Shown: positions 1 to 6,098 of the stretch, in pieces
How the letters are laid out: each line of letters begins with the position of its first letter
Position numbering within the stretch: the first letter of the stretch is position 1
DNA from: Chloroflexi bacterium UBA6077
GTDB taxonomy: Bacteria; Chloroflexota; UBA6077
Assembly: GCA_002436065.1 (NCBI GenBank)
Contig: DIXP01000094.1
Span: 1 to 17,785 of the forward strand
Reading direction: 5' to 3'
DNA: 17,785 nucleotides
Position numbers and translations under genes: made by a program
The notes under the pieces: model-generated
Databases searched by the model: none
Told to the model about the DNA's origin: nothing
The model's input: only the letters and a program-made list of their open reading frames with translations

Positions 1-78
1 CCTGTGCCATAGTGAAATGGCCCTTGCCAACTCCCACAAATGCTGGACGAATGCCTTGCCACGCTCGATAATGTTCAT
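1..78 (-). CDS. Partial CDS, N-terminal 26 residues, possibly a transposase
   Basis: An open frame enters from the left edge and begins with ATG at 78 on the minus strand. A strong Shine-Dalgarno sequence, GGAGGTGA, lies just upstream (forward positions about 87-94). The 26 visible codons have no stop and start MNIIERGKAF, followed by VQHLWELARA. This N-terminus resembles what I recall of zinc-ribbon insertion-sequence transposases in Chloroflexota, but no catalytic or zinc-binding residue is inside the window, so the function is a guess. That a gene starts here is fairly well supported by the ribosome binding site and frame. The 8-base inverted repeat just upstream is compatible with an element end but does not prove one. 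Confidence 0.55.
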   Translation of the reverse strand, partial: MNIIERGKAFVQHLWELARAISLWHR

Positions 79-126
79 GGGCTCTGTCACCTCCGGATCT
101 TCCTAATCCAGAAGGTTGCAGAGCCC
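79..126. repeat. Inverted repeat upstream of the left-edge gene
   Basis: GGGCTCTG (79-86) and CAGAGCCC (119-126) form a perfect 8-base inverted repeat around the leader of the left-edge gene. The right arm could mark the outer end of an insertion sequence, if the left-edge gene is a transposase. It could equally be a leader hairpin. No target-site duplication can be tested because the other end is outside the window. Confidence 0.4.
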
Positions 127-198
127 GTTCCTTGACCCTACCCCCCACACCACCAACTCATCAACACTCTTTGCAGCCGAGTCTGGCCCCACTCCCCC

Positions 199-226
199 TT
201 GAGTCTGGCGGCTTCTTTGCTATAAT
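199..226 (+). promoter_or_regulatory. Sigma70-like promoter of the LysR gene
   Basis: A perfect -10 box TATAAT (221-226) is preceded by TTGAGT (199-204) with a 16-base spacer. Transcription would start near 233, leaving a leader of about 105 bases before the LysR start codon. CATGCTT occurs at 234-240 and again at 256-262, a 22-base (two helical turn) spacing just downstream of the start. That is a candidate site for autoregulation. Confidence 0.6.
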
Positions 227-337
227 GGTGGGGCATGCTTACCATCAGCACCAGACATGCTTTCTTATGCATCGTCTCCAGCCGATCCGGGAGCGGATCT
301 CGGCACTTGACTCTCGACGTCCCTCAGGAGGGCAAAA

Positions 338-1234
338 TTGAACCTGAATCAGTTGAAGGTGTTTTGCGAGGTTGTGGAGCGAAAGGGCTTCACCCGAGCT
401 GCTGAAGCGCTGTACCTGACCCAACCTGCCGTCTCCCGCCAGGTTCAGGAGCTGGAACGGCACTACGGCGTGGAGCTGTTCGAGCAGATCGGGAAGCGTA
501 TCTATCCAACGGAAGCAGGCAACACCCTGTACAGCTACGCCAAGGACATTTTCCACACTTTGGACGATCTGGATGTGGACATCAACGAACTCAAGGGGCT
601 GAAGGCAGGGCACATGCGTATCGCTGCCAGCGCCACGGCCGGCACTTATCTGCTGCCCCCCCTGTTGGGCAAGTTTAAGCGCAAATACCCAGGTGTGGAG
701 GTGACCCTGGAAATCCACAACAGCCAGCAGGTGGAGACGATGCTCATGGAGCTGCACCATCTCGACCTGGGAGTGACAGAGCGTCCTGTCCTGGATACGG
801 CCCTCTACTCGGAGCCATTCGACACCGACGAACTGCTGGTCATCACGGCTCCTGACCACCCCTTCACGGAGAAGGCATCTGTGACTGCGACTGATCTGGA
901 AGGCGAGAGATTCATCATGCGAGAGCAGGGATCCGGCACGCGAACCCTGTTGGATGAGGAGTTCTCTCGTCTCAACCTCAGGGTCAGGCCGATCATGGAG
1001 CTCGGAAGTACGGCGGCGGTCAAGCAGGCTGTGGCCGCCGGACTCGGGATATCCATCATCTCCAGCCGCTCCATTCGACTGGAGGTCGCGGCGGGGCTGC
1101 TCAAGCCGATGCGCTGCACCGACCTCCGGCTGGTGCGTGAGATCCGTTACGTCCACCACAAGGACAAGCGGTTGTCCCGAGCAGCGACGGCCTTCCTGCA
1201 GATCCTGAAGAAGGCGTATCCCGACGCGCGGTAG
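338..1234 (+). CDS. LysR-type transcriptional regulator
   Basis: This 298-residue protein has the usual LysR length and architecture. An N-terminal winged helix-turn-helix (about residues 1-60, with FTRAAEALYLTQPAVSRQVQ) is followed by a linker helix and a periplasmic-binding-protein-like effector domain (about 90-295). The start is TTG at 338, placed by AGGAGGG at 326-332 and by the canonical MNLNQLKVF beginning of the family. LysR proteins are cytoplasmic DNA-binding regulators, usually tetrameric, that respond to a small metabolite. The effector domain looks closest to the CysB/CbbR-like branch, but I cannot name the ligand. No obvious target operon is divergent from it: the upstream gene may be an insertion element, so its partner genes may be elsewhere or have been separated. 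Family assignment is secure; the regulon is unknown. Confidence 0.93.
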   Translation: MNLNQLKVFCEVVERKGFTRAAEALYLTQPAVSRQVQELERHYGVELFEQIGKRIYPTEAGNTLYSYAKDIFHTLDDLDVDINELKGLKAGHMRIAASATAGTYLLPPLLGKFKRKYPGVEVTLEIHNSQQVETMLMELHHLDLGVTERPVLDTALYSEPFDTDELLVITAPDHPFTEKASVTATDLEGERFIMREQGSGTRTLLDEEFSRLNLRVRPIMELGSTAAVKQAVAAGLGISIISSRSIRLEVAAGLLKPMRCTDLRLVREIRYVHHKDKRLSRAATAFLQILKKAYPDAR

Positions 1235-1393
1235 CACTCGGGATACCGTGGATGGCTCGCCCACCGGTCCTGGTAAGGTACTGACTCCTGCATAGGTAAA
1301 TGAATAGTTGGGGACACCCCAAACCCTGCCAGAAGTTGCGCCCTGGACCCGCTGTTTAGCTACCCGTGCAGAGGTCGGCCCCATGGAACGCAT

Positions 1394-1413
1394 GGGCGGT
1401 TCGCGAACCGCCC
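1394..1413. repeat. REP-like perfect palindrome
   Basis: GGGCGGTTCG (1394-1403) is followed immediately by its exact reverse complement CGAACCGCCC (1404-1413), then CTAC. Palindromes of this type, flanked by GTAG or CTAC, are a familiar dispersed intergenic repeat in large environmental genomes. It probably folds as a hairpin in RNA. There is no T-tract, so a classical terminator is unlikely. Confidence 0.7.
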
Positions 1414-1421
1414 CTACACGA

Positions 1422-1461
1422 GGTTCAGGCAGCCATGTAGCATGGGGTTCAGGCGGCCATG
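1422..1461 (+). repeat. Tandem direct repeat, 24-base period
   Basis: GGTTCAGGCAGCCATG (1422-1437) recurs at 1446-1461 with one substitution (GGTTCAGGCGGCCATG). The repeat start points are 24 bases apart. It lies directly beside the REP-like palindrome and may be part of the same repeat unit. Confidence 0.6.
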
Positions 1462-1535
1462 CAGAGGGCAGCAAGCCTGCGGCGAGACGCTCGCGCTTTT
1501 CTCTTCACGGCATGCCCCGTGCGAGGAAGCAGGCC

Positions 1536-1946
1536 ATGGCGAACACCCTGAAGCTGCTGTGGCGCTATCTTTGGGCTGGACCTAACACCATGTTAGGCCT
1601 GGCCGCAGCGGCGGCTTCTGCCTCCCTCCCCACTCTCGCCCACGGTATACTCCTCTGCAGGTCGAATCGAGGCTTCGCCAATTGGTTCCTTACCCGCCGT
1701 GGCTACTGCGCCATCACCCTCGGCCACCTCGTACTGGTGACCAGTCAAGCCTCACCCCAAATCATGGATCACGAGATGGTCCACGTCCGGCAGTCAGAGA
1801 GGTGGGGCCCTCTCTTTGTACCGGCCTACCTGACTGGAATGGTGATCGCCCGAGTCCAGGGGAGAGACCCCTATTTGGACAACTCCTTCGAATTGGAGGC
1901 CCGCCGCCAAGATGGCTCTTCTACACCTCAGGGGCCTGTGGCATAA
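1536..1946 (+). CDS. Small membrane-associated protein with HExxH motif
   Basis: A 136-residue protein of unrecognised family. The start chosen is ATG 1536 (MANTLKLLWRYL), preceded by GAGGAAG at 1522-1528; the longer open frame upstream looks like spacer. Residues about 16-40 (alanine- and leucine-rich) and 58-70 are hydrophobic and could touch or cross the membrane. Residues 79-83 read HEMVH, an HExxH zinc-protease signature, followed by RQSERWGPLF and then NSFELEAR near residue 116. A glutamate there (E119 or E121) could be the third zinc ligand, as in gluzincins. It ends 29 bases before lon and is likely co-transcribed with it, which would suit a role in membrane protein turnover. Catalysis is inferred from motif only; it could be a non-peptidase relative. 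Confidence 0.75.
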   Translation: MANTLKLLWRYLWAGPNTMLGLAAAAASASLPTLAHGILLCRSNRGFANWFLTRRGYCAITLGHLVLVTSQASPQIMDHEMVHVRQSERWGPLFVPAYLTGMVIARVQGRDPYLDNSFELEARRQDGSSTPQGPVA

Positions 1947-1975
1947 TAGGCTCACTTAACAAGAGGTTTTTGTAG

Positions 1976-4375
1976 ATGCCGCGAAAGCGTAGCGCGCGTT
2001 CCGCAGCCTCGATAGTCACCGAACTGCCGGTTCTCCCAGTCCGAGACACCGTCCTGTTTCCCCACATGATGAGCCCCCTCTTCGTCGACAGGGACCGTTC
2101 CCTGCGGGCGCTCGAGGATGCTGTGGCCAACGATCGAACGGTGCTCATCGTCTCCCAGAGAAACTCTGACATCCAGCGTCCGCGTAAGGACGATCTCTAC
2201 GAGGTGGGAACCGAGGCTGTCATCGGCCGGATGCTGAAGATGCCCGAGGGGACAACCAGCGTGCTGGTCCAGGGGCAGCGGCGGGTGAGACTGCTGGACC
2301 TAGTCACCGACGAGCCATATCTCATCGGCCGGGCAACCCCTCTCACTGAGGAGATACTGGACCCGGAACCGGGCGGATACACGATCGATGCCCTGATGCG
2401 GGCGGTGCTGGTGCTGTTCGAGAAATGCGTCAGGCTGAGCCACGCCCTGCCTGACGATGCCTATGTCGCCGCCTCCAATGTGGACGAACCAGGTTGGCTG
2501 GCCGATCTGGTGGCCTCCACCATAGACCTGCCCCTGTCAGAGCGGCAGGCACTCCTGGAGACACTGGATCCAGTGGCAAGGCTCCAGAAGATCAGCGTTC
2601 TGCTGGCAAAGGAAGTCGACGTCCTGGAGCTGGAAAACCGGATCCAGTCCCAGGTGCAGAAGGAGGTCGACAAGTCCCAGCGTGAGTACTACCTGAGGGA
2701 GCAGATAAGGGCGATCCAACGGGAGCTGGGAGAATCCGACATTTTCGCACGTGACTTGGCCGATTTGAGGACCAAAATCACCAACTCCGGTATGCCTCCT
2801 GAGGTGGCCAAGAAGGCCGATGCAGAGCTGGACAGGTTGGCTGCCGTTCCCCCCGTCTCACCTGAAACCACCGTCATCAGGACCTACGTGGACTGGCTCG
2901 TCAGCATACCCTGGTCGGCCCAAACCGAGGACAACCTGGACCTGCGCAGAGCCGCGACGGTGCTTAACAGCAACCACTATGGGCTCTCCAAGGTGAAGGA
3001 ACGGATCCTGGAATACATGGCGGTCCGCAAGATGGTCTCCAATTCGATGCGGAGCCCCATCCTGTGCTTTGTCGGCCCTCCCGGCGTTGGCAAGACCAGC
3101 CTCGGCCGGTCGATCACCGAGGCGCTTGGTCGGAGATTCGTCCGTGTGTCCCTGGGCGGGATCAGGGACGAGGCGGAGATCCGAGGCCACCGTCGCACGT
3201 ACGTGGCGGCCTTGCCGGGAAGGATCATCCAAACCATGCGCACGGCCGGCACTGTGAATCCCCTCTTCATGCTGGACGAGATCGATAAGATTGGGGCGGA
3301 CTTTCGCGGAGACCCTTCGGCGGCGCTGCTTGAAGTGCTGGACCCGGAGCAGAACCGCAACTTCTCCGACCACTACCTGGATGTGCCTTTCGACCTGTCC
3401 AGGGTGATGTTCATTACCACGGCCAACACACTCGATCCGGTGCCGCCTGCCCTTCGGGACCGGATGGAGGTGATCGAACTGCCGGGCTACCCGGAGGACG
3501 AGAAGCTGCAGATAGCCAAGCGCTTCCTGATACCCAAACAGCTGGCTGAGCACGGGCTCCAGATTACCCAGCTACGCTTCGCCGACGCGGCGCTGGCAAC
3601 GATAATTCGGCAGTTCACTCATGAGGCCGGTGTGCGTAACCTTGAGCGGGAGATAGGCTCCATCTGCAGAAAGGTCGCCAAGAGGGTCGCCGAAGGTAGA
3701 CGGATACCTTCCATCGTAACCGAGCAGGCCGTCCAACGGTTCCTCGGTCCACAGCGCTTCTTCTTCGGAACCGCGGAGGAGCATGACGAGATCGGTGTGG
3801 CCACCGCCGTCTACTGGTCTCCCGTAGGCGGAGATGTAATGGCAATAGAGGTCGCGCTGATGGATGGCAAGGGCCAACTGGTGCTGACCGGCCAGTTGGG
3901 CGACGTCATGCGGGAGTCGGCACAAGCTGCCCTTACCTACTCCCGTTCTCGCTCCAGCCAGCTAGGGGTGAAGAGCGGCTTCTACGAGCAAACAGACATC
4001 CACGTCCACGTGCCGGCGGGTGGGGTACCCAAGGATGGACCCTCCGCGGGCATAACCATTGCGACAGCACTGATCTCGGCGCTCACGAGGCAACCCACCA
4101 GGAAGGACGTCGCCATGACCGGCGAGATCACGTTGCGCGGCCGAATCCTCCCTGTTGGTGGAATCCGGGAGAAGGTGCTGGCAGCCCACAGAGCCGGCAT
4201 CAGGACCTTTGTATTGCCCAAGAAGAACCTCAAGGACCTGGTGGAGGTGCCTCCGGCAGTCAAGCGGCAGGTACACTTCATCCTTGTAGAGCACATGGAC
4301 CAGGTGCTGCCGGTCGCCCTGGCGAACGGCGCTCTCCACAACCCTGGTCATGATGACCATGACCCCACAACTTAG
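1976..4375 (+). CDS. lon: ATP-dependent protease LonA
   Basis: A 799-residue LonA, the normal length. The N-terminal substrate-binding domain (about 15-210, LPVLPVRDTVLFP) is followed by a coiled helical region and an AAA+ module. Walker A is GPPGVGKT (367-374) and Walker B is MLDEID (D434, E435). The C-terminal Ser-Lys protease domain has KDGPSAG with S690 and REKVLAA with K733. The 43-residue spacing of the dyad equals that of E. coli Lon (S679, K722). The enzyme is a cytoplasmic hexamer that unfolds and degrades damaged or regulatory proteins using ATP. ATG 1976 follows AGAGGT at 1962-1967. It sits 29 bases after the HExxH membrane protein and 19 bases before a lysine-rich peptide gene. 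I saw no CIRCE or other heat-shock operator upstream. Confidence 0.97.
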   Translation: MPRKRSARSAASIVTELPVLPVRDTVLFPHMMSPLFVDRDRSLRALEDAVANDRTVLIVSQRNSDIQRPRKDDLYEVGTEAVIGRMLKMPEGTTSVLVQGQRRVRLLDLVTDEPYLIGRATPLTEEILDPEPGGYTIDALMRAVLVLFEKCVRLSHALPDDAYVAASNVDEPGWLADLVASTIDLPLSERQALLETLDPVARLQKISVLLAKEVDVLELENRIQSQVQKEVDKSQREYYLREQIRAIQRELGESDIFARDLADLRTKITNSGMPPEVAKKADAELDRLAAVPPVSPETTVIRTYVDWLVSIPWSAQTEDNLDLRRAATVLNSNHYGLSKVKERILEYMAVRKMVSNSMRSPILCFVGPPGVGKTSLGRSITEALGRRFVRVSLGGIRDEAEIRGHRRTYVAALPGRIIQTMRTAGTVNPLFMLDEIDKIGADFRGDPSAALLEVLDPEQNRNFSDHYLDVPFDLSRVMFITTANTLDPVPPALRDRMEVIELPGYPEDEKLQIAKRFLIPKQLAEHGLQITQLRFADAALATIIRQFTHEAGVRNLEREIGSICRKVAKRVAEGRRIPSIVTEQAVQRFLGPQRFFFGTAEEHDEIGVATAVYWSPVGGDVMAIEVALMDGKGQLVLTGQLGDVMRESAQAALTYSRSRSSQLGVKSGFYEQTDIHVHVPAGGVPKDGPSAGITIATALISALTRQPTRKDVAMTGEITLRGRILPVGGIREKVLAAHRAGIRTFVLPKKNLKDLVEVPPAVKRQVHFILVEHMDQVLPVALANGALHNPGHDDHDPTT

Positions 4376-4394
4376 AGAAAGGAGACTGGCTGGC

Positions 4395-4469
4395 ATGGCG
4401 GGCAAGGGCAAGGACAAGCCGAAGCAGACCAAGGAACCCATGAAGAACAAAGGACCGAAGAAGAAGTAG
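4395..4469 (+). CDS. 24-residue lysine-rich small protein
   Basis: ATG 4395 opens a 24-codon frame ending in TAG at 4467-4469, with AAAGGAGA at 4378-4385 as a well-spaced ribosome binding site. The product (beginning MAGKGKDKPK, ending KGPKKK) contains ten or more lysines, has no hydrophobic core and is expected to be disordered and strongly basic. It lies 19 bases downstream of lon and just before the terminator hairpin, so it should be the last gene of the lon transcript. I recall similar short KGKDKPK-type peptides in related genomes but cannot name a function. Nucleic-acid or ribosome binding, or an adaptor or substrate of Lon, are guesses. Confidence 0.6.
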   Translation: MAGKGKDKPKQTKEPMKNKGPKKK

Positions 4470-4478
4470 CAGGATCGC

Positions 4479-4532
4479 GAAACGCAATCATAGGGGGCGG
4501 CGTGTCTAAACGCCGCCCCCTGATTGCGTTTC
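4479..4532. terminator. Bidirectional hairpin terminator between convergent genes
   Basis: GAAACGCAATCA (4479-4490) pairs with TGATTGCGTTTC (4521-4532), and inside it GGGGGCGGCG pairs with CGCCGCCCCC. This gives a stem of more than 20 pairs with a short loop and small interior mismatch. It separates the lon transcript from the convergent CoA-transferase operon, and its right end touches the stop codon of the subunit B gene. On each strand the 3' arm ends in a T-containing stretch (GCGTTTC), not a long U-tract. Confidence 0.8.
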
Positions 4533-5188
4533 TAGCCGATGCTAGGGGCCAGGCGCAGAGGCGGCTCTGTCATCTTCTGGAGTTCTTCCAGAGTGAGGCC
4601 GGGCGCCATCTCCCTCACCACCAATCCCGAGGGAGTCACGTCCATCACGGCCAGATCCGTGAATATCTTGCTTACGCACTTGGGAGCCGTCAGTGGATAG
4701 CTACACTGATTCACTATCTTGACTTCGCCGGACTTATCCCTGTGGCGCATGATCACGAACACCTGGCCAGCGCCCACTGCCAGGTCCATTGCCCCACCGA
4801 CACCCGTCGGCGGGTTCTGTCCGGCCGCGGCCCAATTGGCCAGATCGCCCTCGCCGGAGACCTGATAGGCCCCCAGCACCGTCACGTCCAGGTGCCCTCC
4901 CCGGATTACGGCGAAGGACACATCGTGATTGAAAACCGACGCGCCTGGGAGCAGGGAGACCTGCCGACTGCCAGCGTCTACCACATCCGGGTCCGCTTGA
5001 TCCGCGGGCGGCTCGGGGCCGACGCCGAGGAGACCATGCTCGCAGTGGTAGATCACCTCCCGTCCAGCGGGAACGTGATTGGAGACCAGTTGGGGCATGC
5101 CAATTCCGAGGTTCACGTAGGAGCCGTCCCATAGCTCCGCTGCTACTCGCTTGGCCATCTCGTCCAGAGACCAGGGTTGTACTGCCAT
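4532..5188 (-). CDS. 3-oxoacid CoA-transferase, subunit B
   Basis: A 218-residue beta subunit of a family I CoA-transferase, matching PcaJ/AtoA/ScoB length. Visible family blocks are YVNLGIGMPQLVSNHVP (24-40), the active-site region YHCEHGLLGVGP (47-58), SLLPGASVFNHDVSFAVIRGGH, GDLANWAAAGQ, GGAMDLAVGA and CSYPLT. The catalytic glutamate is E50, but the usual SENG motif reads CEHG here. Together with subunit A it moves CoA from succinyl-CoA or acetyl-CoA to a 3-oxoacid through a glutamyl-CoA thioester. ATG 5188 lies two bases after the stop of subunit A, whose last codons carry its ribosome binding site, so translation is coupled. The substrate is not determined by sequence alone; the divergent thiolase favours 3-oxoadipate or acetoacetate. 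Confidence 0.93.
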   Translation of the reverse strand: MAVQPWSLDEMAKRVAAELWDGSYVNLGIGMPQLVSNHVPAGREVIYHCEHGLLGVGPEPPADQADPDVVDAGSRQVSLLPGASVFNHDVSFAVIRGGHLDVTVLGAYQVSGEGDLANWAAAGQNPPTGVGGAMDLAVGAGQVFVIMRHRDKSGEVKIVNQCSYPLTAPKCVSKIFTDLAVMDVTPSGLVVREMAPGLTLEELQKMTEPPLRLAPSIG

Positions 5189-5190
5189 CT

Positions 5191-5859
5191 CTACCTCCCT
5201 ACCACGACGACACGGTCGACGAAGATGCCGGGGGTGTGGACGTCGTCGGGGTCAATCGCCCCAAGGGGAACCAGTTCCTCCACCTCGACAATAGTGACCT
5301 TGGCCGCCATCGCCATCACTGGATTGAAGTTCCTCGCGCCGCGGTTGAAGCGCAGGTTGCCGTGCCGATCAGCCTGCCGCGCATGGATCAGGGCGAAATC
5401 GCCACGAATGGCCTGCTCGAAGACCTGCAGCCGGCCATCCAGCTCGCGAGTCTCTTTCCCCTCGGCCAGAATCGTTCCGACGCCGGTAGGAGTGAAGAAA
5501 CCCCCAATCCCAGCGCCGCCGGCCCTAATCCGCTCGGCCAAGGTCCCCTGCGGCACGATCTGCAGATCCACTTCACCTCTATCATACGCGTCCTTGAAGT
5601 CATTGCAGCCGGGCCGTATAGGGAAGGAAGCAAGGGCTTTGCCGACCTGGCTGTTCTTGAACAGCATCCCCAGGTCACCATCCTTGCCCATCCCCAGATT
5701 GTTGGAGATGATCGTGAGGTCCTTAACGCCGCGCCTCGAAATCCCGGGTATCAGCTTCATTGGGACACCCCTGCCCCCAAAACCGCCGACGAGCAGAACC
5801 GCCCCGTCCGGCACGTCGGCCAGGGCTTCATCGATGCTCGCCACCACCTTGTCTATCAC
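5191..5859 (-). CDS. 3-oxoacid CoA-transferase, subunit A
   Basis: A 222-residue alpha subunit (PcaI/AtoD/ScoA type). The start is GTG 5859 (VIDKVVASIDEAL), set by AGGAGG at forward positions 5867-5872. The open frame continues 62 codons upstream, but that part does not look like the family. The glycine-rich LVGGFGGRGVP (about 23-33), the block around VPQGTLAERIRAGGAGIGGF, GVGTILAEGKETRELDG and NPVMAMAAK are family hallmarks. The protein forms the CoA-binding half of the heterotetramer with subunit B, cytoplasmic. First gene of a two-gene minus-strand operon ending at the hairpin at 4479-4532. It is divergent from the thiolase gene, and a shared spacer may coordinate the two. Confidence 0.93.
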   Translation of the reverse strand: MIDKVVASIDEALADVPDGAVLLVGGFGGRGVPMKLIPGISRRGVKDLTIISNNLGMGKDGDLGMLFKNSQVGKALASFPIRPGCNDFKDAYDRGEVDLQIVPQGTLAERIRAGGAGIGGFFTPTGVGTILAEGKETRELDGRLQVFEQAIRGDFALIHARQADRHGNLRFNRGARNFNPVMAMAAKVTIVEVEELVPLGAIDPDDVHTPGIFVDRVVVVGR

Positions 5860-6027
5860 CTGGTCACCTCCTAGATGATTCGGAGACTTGGAAGGACTGT
5901 ACAGGCCCACATGGTACCCGCGCAGACTCGCTCTTGGCAAGTTCCCTGTTGCCCCCAACGCCGCTGCAGACAACCCCTTGGGTAAGAGGCGCATAGCAGA
6001 CAGGGAGGTACCCCGCTCGGCTTCAAG

Positions 6028-6056
6028 TTGCGTGCTTTGCCTCAACCCACCATACT
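6028..6056 (+). promoter_or_regulatory. Possible promoter of the thiolase gene
   Basis: TTGCGT (6028-6033) and CATACT (6051-6056) are 17 bases apart in the 239-base divergent spacer (5860-6098). Both boxes are imperfect, so this is only a candidate. I did not find an equally good candidate for the opposite CoA-transferase operon. Confidence 0.3.
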
Positions 6057-6098
6057 ATTGGCTACACAGGGAGCGACTCATCTTCAGGAGAAGGTTAG

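Larger units (their letters stand above)
1235..1535. other. Intergenic spacer with several short repeats
   Basis: About 300 bases without a convincing gene. It holds a small hairpin TTGGGG-ACA-CCCCAA (1308-1322), a perfect 20-base palindrome (1394-1413) and a pair of 16-base near-identical direct repeats (1422-1437 and 1446-1461). An open frame runs through it into the next gene, but the part before 1536 is low in coding character and is better read as spacer. Confidence 0.6.

Noticed and set aside
1233..1241. GCACTC resembling half of a CIRCE heat-shock element
   Set aside because: No matching GAGTGC half follows at nine bases, and it is over 700 bases from lon.
245..1474. 409-codon open frame on the minus strand opposite the LysR gene
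   Set aside because: It mirrors the LysR coding region in high-GC sequence, has no family resemblance and no ribosome binding site. LysR on the plus strand is unmistakable.
5860..6045. 62-residue N-terminal extension of CoA-transferase subunit A
   Set aside because: The AGGAGG site at 5867-5872 and the family N-terminus both point to GTG 5859, and the extension has no family similarity.
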